A stretch of DNA of 64,000 nt from Thelonectria olida. Lineage: Eukaryota; Ascomycota; Sordariomycetes; Hypocreales; Nectriaceae. Both the position numbers and the translations under genes were made by a program. The stretch covers positions 62,001 through 126,000 of the forward strand of contig JAGPYM010000024.1 in assembly GCA_020736575.1 (NCBI GenBank), given 5' to 3'. The notes beneath the pieces are model-generated. The model did no database searches. It worked only from the letters and a program-made list of their open reading frames with translations, and was not told the origin of the DNA. Positions 1-11,758 of the stretch are shown here, piece after piece; the stretch's first letter is position 1, and the number at the start of each line of letters is the position of its first letter.

Positions 1-3000
1 TTGGCTCTTGGATCGGCTGGGAGAGCCGTTAGCTTCGCTCCAGTTTGCGATGGAACTGACATTCGACTCACGGGCCTCTCCCTCCCGCTCCGATCCATAG
101 TCTTTCGGTGCTGCGAGGTGCGAAAGCTAGAGTTTCTGTCTTGCCTGTCCTTGTGTCAGCTGCAGAATGAGAAAAAAGAAACGGCCCCAAGCTTTGAAAT
201 TAGTTCTCCATTGGTGGCCTTTGTTGACAATACAGCTTAGCTAGCCCTATGACATTGCCCATGTCCCGTATTGTTAGGATCAGGGGGTAGACATAACCAT
301 ACTTTCGTAATTCAAGTCATACAGTTCGACCAAAAGCCGAGTGAGTGCGAGCTTTAAGTTGAGCGAAGGATAGTACAAAGTACGCAAAGAAAACTGCGAA
401 CAGGTAGTTATTCAGTATTTCACCAAGAAAACTCATCACGGATCGCCATCCTCAGCCAGCTTTTCGCCATGCGGCATCGAGGAGCGGGGTTGTATGCAGG
501 GCTTACGTTGCGCACTGCCAGCTCGAAGCAACGCCCGCTATGAGCGCACCCTTCAACTTGTTGTTTTCCCTCTCCTCCCTCTCGAAAGGGAAAGGGGGAA
601 ATCAAACTGTGATAACCCTAGGAGACGATGCTCCTGAGCTTCGGGCTCTTCCCGGTGACTAAGCCTCCCTTAGCCGGCGCGCTCCGATGGCGTTGTCGTC
701 GACGAAGTGGAGAGTCCACCATTCGTATCTCCAACGTCTGTTAGCCCTAATGGAACGTTAAGTACGGACACGAACTCGTCCTGGAGAGCGTAGAGATTTT
801 TCGTACTAAGCTGCTAGCCACTGCAATGTCCTTATGTCAACGTGCAGCATTTGGTCTGGCCTTGGGAAGGATCGACAGATCTCTAGCGAGCCTCAATCGC
901 CCCCGTTGATCAGCGAAGTTTAAAAATGCGAGACACACCGATTGCCCATTTCGGCATAGCTTGAAATAATTCTGAGACGCATCGCAAGTTGAGCCCCGGC
1001 ACCAAGGTTAGGGATGTTCGTCGCTGGCGTTGCCTACACGGGTATGGTCCAGGTCCTTCAATTACAGCATGTTGATGAAAGAAGGACAATTTCATTTTAA
1101 CGAGTTAGTCCTCACAATTTGGCTCTCTGAGACACACCCGCTAAACGCCAGAGACCAGCAATAGTGATCGAGGCCCTTCGGAAGTGCCCTCGTAAAGTTA
1201 AAATTGAGGTAAAACGACCACCCGTGAGGTTGGGCTGAACCTTGGCCCATGACGCAGCACAATCCATGGTCTCGAGGAGGGTGCGGAAAAGTTGATTGTT
1301 GATCAGAGCCATTGCTTATCCACTCTTGAACATCAACAGCCAGCCACTTCAGGCCCCTTTCAGGTTCTTGGCTAAGTGCTTATACCTACGTGTAGTAGCG
1401 TGTGGCCGCATAAGCGTCCAGCTTGATTCGCATGGCGTACTGATGTACACCAGGGCCCAAGCGACTGGACATGATCTGCAGACGGGTTCATGCTGTCCTC
1501 GTTCGGTTGCTTGCGATTGGTGAAACCACATACAGTGACATCATCTTGGTGACCTTTGTTTTGCTCCGAGCCGAGCTTGGAAGGTAAACTCCGTCACTCT
1601 CAGTCTCTGCTGGAATTCGCCATGTAGGTACCGTACGAAGTCGACTTAAGTTTCAAAATCTGCATCATACTACCTAATTACTAGGAACGTTGACCTGGGC
1701 AATATGAGCCCTTGAAAGGACGGCAACCCCGCTCTTGCCAGGACTCGCGCAAGAGTATGTTGTAAAGGTTTGCAGAGAAAAAAATCTGTCCCACTGATAG
1801 TTGAATAGATGGGATGTCGAGAGAGGGAGGAGGAGGGCCGTGCGTTCGACGCCGTCTGCTGTGCGACTAATCTGTAGGTACTTGGTTAATTCAATACTGG
1901 TTCCCTCATTTGGGTCTGACAAAATTCGTCGTCACTTACCTTGACCGGAGCTTAGTTTATGGGATGTTTCGTCCAGGCATTCATAAATAATCCTCAAGGC
2001 CAAGCTTGGTATGGCAAGCTCAGACTTGCTCTCTCTCAGTCTCTCTCACTCTATGCACCCCGCCAGTCGTTCCAACAGCTAAGCTTTTGACTCCGACGGA
2101 TGCCATTGCGACTGGGTGAAGCTTCGGCCGAGTACTTGCTGGGGCTAGGGGCCTAGTCTGTCCGCCGTCGTTATCCTGGCGATGCAACAAGCCTTTTTTG
2201 GACACGGTTACACAGGTGGACCTAGCGCCGTGGGAATTGACCCTGATCTTCAATTGCCCATCTTTTCCCTGGGAAAGCTGGGTCAGCTTCCAGATCGACA
2301 TCTCTGGGGGAAGGGACAACGCTTAGCAATGTTGCCGGCACTCACCGTGATGTTGTCTGTGTCCCTGGGCACTTGGGTTCATGCCACATGGCTTGTTTTC
2401 TCAGAACCACAACAGGGGATTGCCACGTTTAAGGACCTGGGCCCGCCTATGCGACATCCCAGGGTGTCATAAGAACCCAATCGAGGTCTCAGGGCGTCGA
2501 AGCCTGGGAGATTTTCAACAGCGGGAAAGTTGAGGTGTGCATCACAGCCCTGAGGAGCTAGGTTCATCCACGCACCCTCGGCGTGTGCTCACACCCCACA
2601 CTGGCACTACGGCGCTATTGTGCTATTGTTGCATGTTTTGTGCCCCAGAGAAAGCGACCGGCAGGTCAAGAGGTCAACAGCAAGACAATCAGGTATCTCT
2701 CTTGTTTTCTGACTGACCCTGTTCTTGTCCCGTCCCCACTTTCCATTACTGCTCTCGGACCTAGATTGCGGTGTTAGGAAACTCCACAAGTAGCTTGCCT
2801 TGCGAGAGCATTTCCGACAAATGTCCAGTCACAGTCCGGAGATGCCTGGGGAGCTTGCACACCCCCTCATCATCTGACAGAACCAAAGATACTGTACCGA
2901 GTCTAAACACTCGCATCCTAGTGGAGGAATCCAATTGCCCCTGATGTGTTGGTCCTGTTTTTCTGCCAAGGGTCTGGCCAACCTTTGGCTTGAGCCTCGC

Positions 3001-3379
3001 GTCGCATTTGCGGCCGTGGTACATACTGTAGCTGGATGGGCTTGCGGAACTGCCATGCATATTTGATCGTCCCACCGCTATCACATGGATATCCCCAACC
3101 TCCTACTAGCTCAGCTTGATCAAGACACCGTGTCTCACTCTGACGTCTCGGCCGTGCCGGAACAAGACAGAGGCAGCTGAACTCCTAAGAGGATTTGGAA
3201 ACCGTGCATCTATCGGTTGCCGGCTAGCTTGTTGCCTGACCAAGTCCGTTCATACTTGGCCATCTCCGCTTTGCGGAAGGCATCACCTTGGCCCCAAGTA
3301 AACCATACCCACCACCTACCATATCAACAAGTTTACTCGATTCTCGATAACGGCCTTCGTCCAGAGTTGCCCTCCCCCC
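1..3379. other. Gene-poor stretch upstream of the bZIP gene
   Basis: Only short open frames (under about 110 codons) occur on either strand, and none shows a domain, signal peptide or plausible exon chain that I recognise. The last few hundred bases are presumably promoter and 5' UTR of the bZIP gene that follows. I see no repeat shared with the rest of the window. Confidence 0.6.
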
Positions 3380-4501
3380 ATGGAAAATTTTCCTTTTTCC
3401 ACAGGCTTCAATGCTACCATATCGACACCGTCGTCTAGATGTCTCACTACCCCTCCACCGTATCACAAAGGCATTGACTCCCCCACATCTCGAAGCAACA
3501 TGGCCTTTCAACCCGGAATGAATCACATTCCCGACTCATATTTCTTTAACGAGGCAATAAGCATCTCGCCGATCCCGACTCAGACGGAATACTCCTTTTC
3601 TCCATGCTTCCCTCGAACAGTCACCGCCACAACGTTTCCTGAGGATTCCGAGCCTCTACAAGCCACCTTGCCAACCCTGGATGGCCAACAGAAAGCGCCT
3701 CTTCAACTCCAAACCCTAGTGTATCCCCCAGCCAAATTGGAAGAAAATGTTTCTAAGCCAGTCGAGAATGGGCCAAAAAGCGGGAAACGCGGCCGGAAGC
3801 CCAAAAGGCAGCGGAAAGGGTCCTCCAAGGTGGTAAAACCAGAGGATTCTAACGTTGAAATCCATCCCAGGGAGCCCCACCGACGACGTATTCTTGAGCG
3901 CAACAGAATTGCTGCTACCAAGTGTCGTATGCGAAAAAGGGGTGAAGCATCAGCACTTGCCGCCCGTGAGCAGGAGATGGAGGAACACAACCGGCAACTG
4001 TCAAGAACCTTTGATGAGCTCGCAGCCGAGATCTATGACTTGAAAACTCAGCTGCTGCGGCACACTGATTGCAACTGCGTCCTTATACAGAAGTACATTG
4101 CTCATGAGGCCAGGAAGTCCGTCCACAGACTCACACCTTGTCCTTCGCCCTCCCAGCCTAGTATGATGCCCTTTGTTGGGTATCAATCAGTCTCGAATGG
4201 AAGTAGAGCAAGCGTTAGCGTCGCAAGCGTCACCGATTCATATGGCATCCGAACTCCAGAGATGGAGAGTGTTCCGTCTATCTGGCCTGATCCATCTCTG
4301 CAAGGCTCAAGCTCGCCGGAAACCATGTTTGACACGACAGTGGAACCTATGCAAAAGGAACATATCCCAGTGTCGTCTCAACCAATGCCCGGCATGCCGT
4401 TGATGCATGAACACTACTACCCAGGCTCGTGGGTCGTTACGGGCCCCCCGTTTCAGCCAATAGAAGGTGATATTTGGGGAGCAAATTGGGGATTTCAATG
4501 A
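3380..4501 (+). CDS. bZIP transcription factor (ATF/CREB-like)
   Basis: Single-exon gene of 373 codons. The basic region is at about residues 168-187 and contains the invariant N-x7-R signature (NRIAATKCR, N175 and R183). It runs straight into a leucine-zipper heptad region to about residue 228, followed by a short Cys-containing segment (TDCNCVLIQKY) typical of fungal ATF/CREB bZIPs. A very basic stretch at 135-146 (GKRGRKPKRQRK) is a likely nuclear signal and resembles an AT-hook. The rest is Pro/Ser-rich and presumably disordered. The protein should bind palindromic CRE-type DNA as a dimer in the nucleus. I use the first ATG; an internal Met at residue 41 is an alternative start. No functional partner lies nearby: the next gene is 2 kb away on the other strand. 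The family call is secure; target genes cannot be inferred. Confidence 0.9.
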   Translation: MENFPFSTGFNATISTPSSRCLTTPPPYHKGIDSPTSRSNMAFQPGMNHIPDSYFFNEAISISPIPTQTEYSFSPCFPRTVTATTFPEDSEPLQATLPTLDGQQKAPLQLQTLVYPPAKLEENVSKPVENGPKSGKRGRKPKRQRKGSSKVVKPEDSNVEIHPREPHRRRILERNRIAATKCRMRKRGEASALAAREQEMEEHNRQLSRTFDELAAEIYDLKTQLLRHTDCNCVLIQKYIAHEARKSVHRLTPCPSPSQPSMMPFVGYQSVSNGSRASVSVASVTDSYGIRTPEMESVPSIWPDPSLQGSSSPETMFDTTVEPMQKEHIPVSSQPMPGMPLMHEHYYPGSWVVTGPPFQPIEGDIWGANWGFQ

Positions 4502-6189
4502 AGTTCATTTTGGCATTTTGGTGATATTTAAGTTAATGATTCAGGGAAGGAGAAAAAAAACGATGAAGTTTGCTAGTCCCAGGCTCTGTTGTGGGGTTTA
4601 TGTGCAAAGTCTATCTCCATAATATCCTCGCGGCTGCCATTTTATACACTTAGTAAATGGGGGGGTTTGCCATTTTAAGTACTAACCAGTGTTCGAAGAT
4701 GGACACTTTGTTGGCGCACCGAGATGAGGCTTGTGTGAGCATAGATGGACATACTCCAACCGCTGCAACTTGCGTAGGCCTGGGTTGACAGGGCGATGTA
4801 TGAACTAGGAAGCACAGAATGACTTCGATGCTTCGACAAGGCGCTATCCAAGCGTGCCACCTAGGGGAGATTGATGAATAAGTTTGGGATGACCGAGACG
4901 GCATTCCTACCAGGGAGACTTGTTGAAAGGAGATGGCTGCCAATTCGTTCGGAAACCCCTAATTCCAAAGGACTTTTGGCAAGGAGCTTCCAGGCGCAAC
5001 CCCAAGCGAGACCAACCGTTCAACACCAGCCTACTCTACCCCAAATCCCGATGATCCCTACTGTACCAAGGGTTGCTCGTATTTTAAGAAGTTACATCCT
5101 TTCATCCGTGCACGCTCGTTGGGTTAAAGACCCAACCTCTATTAAGTCTCCTCCTGGCACAACCCTACGATTCATAAGCGAGCGCGCTGGATGCTGCTCC
5201 AAAGAGCAGTAGGGTGAAAGCAGCCGACCTTTGGTGGTGTCCGGTGTCAGTAGCTGCGATGCGTTTAGAGGGTGGATGCTGGGGCGGGGTTGGGGTCGTG
5301 AAGGTCGCGATGGTTTCGCGTCACTTCAAAACCACGAAAACCGCTCAGATTGACCGCTCAACCGCGCATCGTCCGCGAAGCAAACAAGCTGCAAGAGGGA
5401 TACTGGCATGAGAAAACGACCCAATTCGAAACCGTTCTGGCCACGAGACAGGGCACCCTCGGACCAGTCTGGCTCTGGGCGGTCAACGCATGAGGTGGCC
5501 GAAGGAGGTTTGAAGCGACGTCAGCTTGAGGGCTCAGAACAAGCCTGAGTGCTCTGTTTAGTCGTAACGGAAGCTGATAAGACCTAGGGGAGCAAGAGGT
5601 TGTCCGAACTGTTAAGGGAGAGACCACAGAAAGCCTGAACCACCCGCGCATGCGTCGAGTGCGCGGCGCGAGGAGCAAAGCCCGCCACCAACGAGCGCCG
5701 GTGTGGCGCTCGCACGGCGTCTCCGATCTGCAAGATATGGTCGGCCGCGTCTCGGAGACGATTCACGGTAACGGGAAGCCGGACCCGGGGTTGCGCCCGG
5801 GGTGACGGTGGGCCGTAGCAGGATACAGTGACCAGGAGGTAGGGAGCTAGACAGGGCCAGACTCGCACTCATGTTCTAACCTACGCAAAAATAAGCCGGA
5901 TATCGAAGATTTTAATGAATGTTTACAAAAGGCGTGGGCATCCCTCCCACAGTATAAGATACGGGTGCTTTTGGAATCCGTGCCCCGTCGCGTGGAAGCC
6001 AGCCGCCAGGCACGAGGTTGGTATACACAATATTAATCCTCAGCTTCAGACGTTTCCAAAAATGTATATACTTCTTATTATTATGGCGTTATTACTGTAG
6101 AAATGAGTACTTTTATTACATGCGTTGTTCGTGGTGGGTGGGAAAAGTGGGCTTTTGACAAACTTTTGGGAGTGAAGTTTAACATTTCA
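4502..6189. other. Intergenic stretch without recognised genes
   Basis: This holds the 3' flank of the bZIP gene and then sequence with only short, unsupported frames. Overlapping minus-strand frames around 5.4-5.9 kb are Arg/Pro-rich in a GC-rich patch and look like composition artefacts. From about 5.9 kb the sequence becomes AT-rich up to the LINE 3' fragment at 6190. Confidence 0.6.
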
Positions 6190-6302
6190 TACAATACAAA
6201 TACAATTTATTAACGCCCGGCGGCACTAGAGCAGAAAGGGCACTAATTACTAATATATTCTACGTTGCCCAAATTGTGTCCTTGTCTCATTCAGCCCAGG
6301 AC
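6190..6302 (-). mobile_element. LINE 3'-end fragment (severely 5'-truncated copy)
   Basis: About 110 bases match the 3' terminal part of the larger LINE at 37594-43217. They share the short tandem tail made of ATTGT-like units, the AATAAATTGTATT block, the GCCGGGCGT block and the TTGCCCAA / TGTCCTTGTCTC segment. The orientation is the same as the large copy, with the 3' end at the lower coordinate. No coding sequence is retained. It is most simply a very short insertion from incomplete reverse transcription, although a deletion remnant is possible. It lies just downstream of the Zn2Cys6 gene's stop codon and could contribute to that gene's 3' UTR. Confidence 0.75.
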
Positions 6303-6490
6303 TTCACGCTGGGACCAAAAGCCAAAGCTGCAGCGCGGAAGTAGGGAACGCCCGACAAAAAAGCGAACCCGAGGCTACATGGTCAACAACATCAACGTCA
6401 GCAACTTCACTACTGCACGATGTAGTGGTTACTCCTTTCGCGAGCTCAGAACGATCGGGATTCCCAAGTGCTTGTTCCTGGACGACTAGA

Positions 6491-8602
6491 CTAGTCAAAA
6501 GAGTCTTGGAAACATGCCCCATGGACCGATGCAGCCAAATTCCAGTCTCCGAAGCCGATGCATTGATCAACATTGTTCGTCATGAGGCTAACCCCGTCGT
6601 CGAGGAGCTCGTTTTGATTCACCGCCAAAGAGTGTTCTAGACCAGGCAGAATCGCACCCTCGAGGCGATGTAGAGCATACTGCATGGCTTGGTGGCTTTT
6701 GCTCATCATACGAAGATTCCATAGATATGAATTCAATGTTTCCTGCCAGATATCTCGTTCCTGAGATGATAACGATGTTACGAGCAGAAGGGTGTTGAAG
6801 GAGCCAAGCAGGGAAAAGAGGTACGGGGAAGTAAAGTACCAAAAGGCTTCGAGATGGTCAGGACGAAGGCTCGTCACGAAGTTAATGGTGCTCTGTGCCG
6901 TCTGTAGGGCAATCTGACGAATCTCAGGCAGGATTCGATCGTCGGTGCAGCGCGGGGGAAGAGCGGTGGATCGGATAAGTCGGCGAAGCAGTGTCATGGC
7001 TACACCGTAGTATGAGAAGTGTAGATAGCCGTGGAAACATAGTTTTCGTTGGTAGACGACGTTCATCTGGAGGGTGGGAGGGATGCTGCGATACCAGGCG
7101 TTCAACATGTCAAAGTGCGACCTCGCCTTTTCAAAGAGAATGACAGTGTCCTGCTCACGACACGTTCGTGCCGTGTAAAAGTCCATGTACACAGCAGACA
7201 GAATCTTGGTGAGGCGCACCATCTGGATGTACTGGGTCATGCCCGTCGCAGCAATAGATCTGCGATCATCGTCGGGCCCTGGCGTTGGACCTGGTGTTGG
7301 AACTGTGCCCTCGGCGTCACAGTCTATAAAATCAGTCGGTGAGAGATCTTGGACGGTCCAGTCCTCCTCGTGGATGTGGAACGGACGTCCGTATGCCAGC
7401 GCCGTCCAGCGGTCCTGCATGAAGAGGGCCCAACTGAGACGCTTGCGGACGTTGCGTTCCCACAGAGGTATGGCCCAATTGCTGGCGTCTAGGTGAAGGC
7501 CGAGACATTGGCCAATGGCCAAGGCCTGACAGGTCAGACCCCATTGGAATGTGTGGTCTGGGTTGAGAGAGTCCTCGGGCTGACACTGCAGCAACAGGAG
7601 ACAGGCCTGGATGGAACAAAGTTTCGAGCGGTGATATGAGGACGGCAATGCAGTTCGTAGTAGACTTCGCAATCGGACGGTATCGGGGGGTGTGCGAATC
7701 GATAGCTTGGGGTCATATGCCCACCAGCGAATAGCAGACAGGTAGATAGCGCCAAGAAGAGCCGCGGAAATTCTCTGGTAGGACTGACTATAGACAAAGG
7801 TGAAGGCCTCCTTGGACAAGATTGGATAGCATGGCTGGACATGATGCCAGAACAGCTCGACAAGGCTTGACCCGTGTGGGCGAACGCAAGCCTCAATGGC
7901 ATCAACGAGGGAAATCGTCGGATCAAGTTCGACAGCTTTCTCGTCCGCAGCTAGATGAAAGGTCAGCGGATACTCTTGGCCCTCGTCCTGCTCGAGTACC
8001 CTGCGGATGGCGTGTCTCTCCAGGCTAAACTCATGGGTGAGAGGGTCGTAGGGCCGGTGGCGCATCAAGATGGGTTCCATGTCGCTGCCTAGGCCGTAGA
8101 GCTCTGCAAAGTGAGTCGTCGAGCATCCCAACGTTCGATCAAGAGGATGAGGTTCAATCAACTCGGGAACAATGACCGTGACCGACGGCGGTGGAGAGTG
8201 ACGGCTGCTGTCATCCGAGGCGCGTGTTTCTGCAGGTGACAGAAACGACTGAACGGATTGTGTCTCAGAGACTAGGGTTCGGGCCTCATCCCGCGACGAT
8301 TCCTTGCGACTCTGGCTGATGCTCCAGCTGGAGGCGTGGGCGTCGTCGAGGGCAGGGCCGCGCTCGTCGCCGCTGTGGGCGCCGGCCCCGGTGCTGTTGG
8401 TGCTTTTCGTGGCCTGGCGCTTGGGGGGGTCGTGCTGAAAGGTGCAGGCGCTGGCCCGGAGCTGGCAGTGTACGCAGTCGCCGTCGCCGTCCTTGATCAT
8501 GCAGCGGGTTTTGCACTTGCGACAGGCATCGCAGGGGCGCAGGCTGCGGCGCTGGCGCTTGCGGGCGTTGTTCTGGTAGTCCTGGAGGGTGGTGATTTCC
8601 AT
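6491..8602 (-). CDS. Zn2Cys6 transcription factor with fungal-specific TF domain
   Basis: An uninterrupted frame of 703 codons. The zinc cluster lies close to the N-terminus with the spacing C24-x2-C27-x6-C34-x8-C43-x2-C46-x6-C53, preceded by a basic stretch (NARKRQRRSLRP). A Ser/Thr-rich linker follows. From about residue 245 to 430 there is a fungal-specific transcription factor middle homology region: the segments VELFWHHVQPCYPILSKEAF, CLGLHLDASNW and RKRLSWALFMQDRW are typical of the xylanolytic-activator-like group. The ATG chosen begins directly before the basic stretch, which supports it as the start. The upstream region (8603-8944) holds no other gene and should contain the promoter. 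No biosynthetic or catabolic cluster sits beside it, so its targets are unknown. The family call is firm; the regulatory role is inferred only. Confidence 0.92.
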   Translation of the reverse strand: MEITTLQDYQNNARKRQRRSLRPCDACRKCKTRCMIKDGDGDCVHCQLRASACTFQHDPPKRQATKSTNSTGAGAHSGDERGPALDDAHASSWSISQSRKESSRDEARTLVSETQSVQSFLSPAETRASDDSSRHSPPPSVTVIVPELIEPHPLDRTLGCSTTHFAELYGLGSDMEPILMRHRPYDPLTHEFSLERHAIRRVLEQDEGQEYPLTFHLAADEKAVELDPTISLVDAIEACVRPHGSSLVELFWHHVQPCYPILSKEAFTFVYSQSYQRISAALLGAIYLSAIRWWAYDPKLSIRTPPDTVRLRSLLRTALPSSYHRSKLCSIQACLLLLQCQPEDSLNPDHTFQWGLTCQALAIGQCLGLHLDASNWAIPLWERNVRKRLSWALFMQDRWTALAYGRPFHIHEEDWTVQDLSPTDFIDCDAEGTVPTPGPTPGPDDDRRSIAATGMTQYIQMVRLTKILSAVYMDFYTARTCREQDTVILFEKARSHFDMLNAWYRSIPPTLQMNVVYQRKLCFHGYLHFSYYGVAMTLLRRLIRSTALPPRCTDDRILPEIRQIALQTAQSTINFVTSLRPDHLEAFWYFTSPYLFSLLGSFNTLLLVTSLSSQERDIWQETLNSYLWNLRMMSKSHQAMQYALHRLEGAILPGLEHSLAVNQNELLDDGVSLMTNNVDQCIGFGDWNLAASVHGACFQDSFD

Positions 8603-8944
8603 TTGTTGGAGGGATTGGTAGTATTGAAGGCGTGATTATTGCTGGTATTGGGGATGGTTCGTCGCTGATGAGGAGCGTGAGGGACATCCTCTGCCAGGGC
8701 TGAATTAGGCGAGCGCGAGGAGAACAACCCAGTACAATAGCCTGGGCAGGTGATCCAAAGGTATTATAGGTATCTTGGGAAAACTCCGGGTACGAATCGA
8801 ATTCTATCTAGGATGCGAGCCGACCACCCACTGACGGGAACTGGGAAGGGTCGAGTTTCGGATCGTGCGCAATGTCCTAATGAACTCAGTATAGGTTTTC
8901 TTTGAGAAGCTTCAATTGTACGTACAGATATTTCACACGCATGT

Positions 8945-9044
8945 GCTTCTGCTCAGCTGTCAGCCTGGTGGAGTGTGGTGTCCCAAGTATATCAAGGCCG
9001 AACGAAGGTGCCCGCCGACTATTGTGAGGGGACAATACTGGTAA
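8945..9044 (+). pseudogene. Relic of a small Cys-rich gene, copy 1
   Basis: One frame ends with WCPKYI, AERRCPPTIV and QYW followed by a stop. The same ending is found, with a few substitutions, in a second stretch at 14907-15082. Homology at the DNA level runs from about 8951 to 9110, so it continues past the stop codon. Conservation of the reading frame and stop between the copies indicates that this was the C-terminus of a short protein. From memory, the C-x-x-Y-x-x-T-x-x-RCP pattern resembles the end of a widespread family of small fungal proteins of unknown function; I cannot verify that. The 5' part is missing or unrecognisable here. Confidence 0.45.
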
Positions 9045-9049
9045 AACTC

Positions 9050-10903
9050 TGCTTCCCATCTACGATTACTGTTATTAACTGTTTGCAAGGGGGGATCACA
9101 TTAGTGACTGAAAGATTGCAGGAGCTCTCGTACGAATCCTTGGTCTTTGTCGCTGTGCCGCCTAGGCGCCACAGGGAAGAATACGGTTAATCTTGTTCAC
9201 TTTGTGATATGCTTCACCGTTCACCAGGAGCCTCATCATGCAGTCTGTCACACCGCAAGAAATGGAATGACTCAATGGTGACCGGAAGACGAGCCAGAGC
9301 CCGAAATGAGGAAGTTCGGTCCTACGGTTGAGGTTGACCCCTGCTTTCCAACTAAAAGGGTCGCATCCGCACATGCACGATCCCACGGTTTGTTGGCCAA
9401 TTCACACTCCCCCTGCCCAGGATCGCCAGCGTAGGAGGATGCAGCACAGTGCTCACTGAGCGGATCCCATGCGGCTCGTTGCGGAGCCAGCTGAGATTTC
9501 AATCAGGACGGCTGAGTCGACCTGGAAGAGCGCCTCCTGGCTCAGAGCCTGATGCCAACCAGTATAATGCGTGGCACGGCGCTTAGGTTTGCTCCCATGT
9601 ACCCCGTCGAACGTCACACCCAGACGTGATGCCTGTCGATGCAACACGGTGGCTGGCCGAGCACGGTGTGTTGTCCTGTTGTCCCAACGAGACAACAAGG
9701 CGGCTCCTGCACTAGGACGGGTGCATCCCAAAACAGCATTAGCCACCAGACTGACATTTCTAAATTCCTCCTTAGGGCCCTTCTTAGTACTGTTGAGGTG
9801 CGTTCTGAGATACAGCTGGCAAAGATGGCTGTCTAGAACTCGTTGGTCGTAGCCCTCAACGAAACTCATTTTGGGATGTGGCATTTCGTCTTCATAAGAC
9901 AATAAAGACCACAGAAAGACAGTGGCCATGGTGAGCTTCAATAAATGGCCAGAGGGTCTCGGCGAAGACGAGCTTCCTGGTAGTTGAGACCTGAAAGGAT
10001 AATGAAAATTAGGCCCTCCAGCAATGAGTTGAGCCCAGGAGCTGATTGCCATCTTGGTCGAACGTTTTAATTTTAGCTTGTTGTGATGCAACGGGCAGTT
10101 GTTCCGTGGTTCGTATGCATGCACGCAATTCATGAAAGCGGAGTTATTCAACTCTTCCGCCCATTGATGATGTATATGAACGGAGGGATTTTTTTCGGCA
10201 TGCTTTGCGTATGAGAACAGCTTGGGGAACACTCCTTCATCGCAGAGAGGACTGTCCATGGATCTCGTCCGGAGGTATCACCATTGTTAAGGTCTCCTTC
10301 CATTAGTCTGTGCTAGGAGGGTGAAGGTGTCACACTACTAGGGTGTGTCAGACGCAGTGTCAAATGGAGTACCCAACTGGACGGTACTCACGATCGTGGT
10401 GCTTGCAAGCTGGTGAGGGCATCCTCAGTTGGCTTATCTCCAGGGACTCCAGGCTGCCGGCAACAATTTGTTTAGCATCACTTGGGGGGAAATTGCCTCT
10501 CAAACACATGATTTTAGTGAACACAGGCCATCTATACAAGAAAAAACACATTGCACTACATCTGGTAAGCCAGATCTAGCTGTACATCATGCGAAAACAC
10601 TAATTTTTTTTTGGGGGGGGGGGGGGGGGGGGAGTAACTATGCTAAAGTTATAATTTTTTAAAATCGCGATTTAAGGTGTAAATCTGAGTGATCGGTTGG
10701 CTTGTTTGATCGGCTCGCTTATCGAGTACGTCAGTGTAATATCATCTTTCATAAGGATTTTGGAGCCCGGCACCACAACGGGCCGAAGTTTCGTCGTCAT
10801 TGTCATGAGCAGCTGGAGGGAAGAAGAAAAATAGTATTACTGAACGGAGAGCTTGCTTCTAATACCCAAAATAGGCAATCAAGTTGATCCTGGCTATTTC
10901 TTA
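9050..10903. other. Gene-poor stretch
   Basis: A minus-strand frame of 268 codons (9453-10259) covers much of this stretch, but it has no recognisable domain and unremarkable composition (see rejected items). A T9-G20 homopolymer junction lies at 10604-10632. Nothing else could be supported. Confidence 0.5.
10604..10632. repeat. T9-G20 homopolymer junction
   Basis: Nine T are followed directly by twenty G on the + strand. A 20-base G run is rare in fungal DNA outside terminal or assembly-error contexts. No transposon boundary was recognised on either side. Confidence 0.95.
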
Positions 10904-10913
10904 GGCCATAGTG

Positions 10914-11369
10914 TTAAAGCGAGAAAATATTGCGGGCTATGCAAAGGTTAGGCTTAGAAGTGGTGTTGCCACGATAGGTTTCGTCGGCGTTTGATCGGAC
11001 CCAAACAGCGAGTTCAGTAAAAGCACGCTGCCGGTTGGCGAAGGTCGCGAGCTTGACTTTGTATTCTGACTGGAGGTGAGTGAGTCGAGTCCACTGACCA
11101 TCGGTCAGGTTCGTAGCAGGCTCTGGTCTTGGTCCGGTGGTTGCAGCGTTCTGCTGGGATGCGCGTGTCCAAGCGTCATGAGCAGCCTTGAGAAGATCAA
11201 GCATTTCTTCAGAGGTCATGGGCTCCTTTGGTTCTTCCAGGATCGGAGCATCCTTATCGGGATTGACAAAGTCGAAGATCTTGGTAGTCTCAGCCCTTGA
11301 GACGAAATCGTCGTACCAGGCAGTCCATTCGGACGGTCTGGAGAGCGTAACTTCGGACTTGGCCGTCAT
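10914..11369 (-). pseudogene. Ty1/Copia-type gag remnant
   Basis: From the first ATG (11369) the frame encodes about 150 residues. It opens with a polar leader and the motif RPSEWTAWYDDFVSRAETT, then IFDFVNPDKD. This Trp-rich pattern (x-W-x-x-W followed by a V/D-P turn) is characteristic of the N-terminus of Gag in fungal Copia-superfamily retrotransposons, which start with an aromatic-rich alpha-helical region. The frame stops well before any zinc knuckle, protease, integrase or reverse transcriptase, and none of these is found nearby in any frame. No LTR pair could be identified. It is therefore a 5' fragment of a dead element. A nested hairpin lies about 320 bases upstream of its start (11690-11758). 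The family assignment rests on motif resemblance only. Confidence 0.55.
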
Positions 11370-11689
11370 CTTTGGAAAGGCTTGGTGTTGGGCAGCAAAA
11401 AGAGCCGGCAGACAGGCAGACAGCAGATGAGGCTTGTAGCAGGACTCAGATCCGTTATGTGATGTGTGGTGATAGGCGTCGTGCAAGTAGTGTTGCGCGA
11501 CAGTCGGAATCAGCTATGATGAGCGCCTAAAGTGCTATCGGGCTCATAACTGTCAGACAATTGGCTCCACAGGGATCATTGATGGCACCAGTCAATTGAT
11601 GAGAATGATCTAAAGAACAAAAGAAATTGAACAGCCATGTGTTCGGGAACAGCTATTTAAGCTCATGTCGTTAGGATTGGAGTTCTTGA

Positions 11690-11758
11690 TGCGACAAGCC
11701 GGATGTGAAACCGGATACACGGCCCCAAAGTACGGGCCGCGTTTCACATCGGGTCGCA
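11690..11758. repeat. Nested inverted repeat (hairpin)
   Basis: The outer arms are perfect 10-mers (GATGTGAAAC at 11702-11711 and its complement at 11741-11750). An inner pair CGGCCC / GGGCCG encloses a short loop, and a further TGCGAC / GTCGCA pair (11690-11695, 11753-11758) extends the stem with a bulge. It lies 5' to the Copia gag remnant. It could be a transposon end, a terminator-like hairpin or chance; no second copy was seen in the window. Confidence 0.7.

Noticed and set aside
9453..10259. 268-codon minus-strand frame as a gene
   Set aside because: No domain, no family resemblance, ordinary composition, and no supporting promoter or intron signs. A chance frame is more likely.
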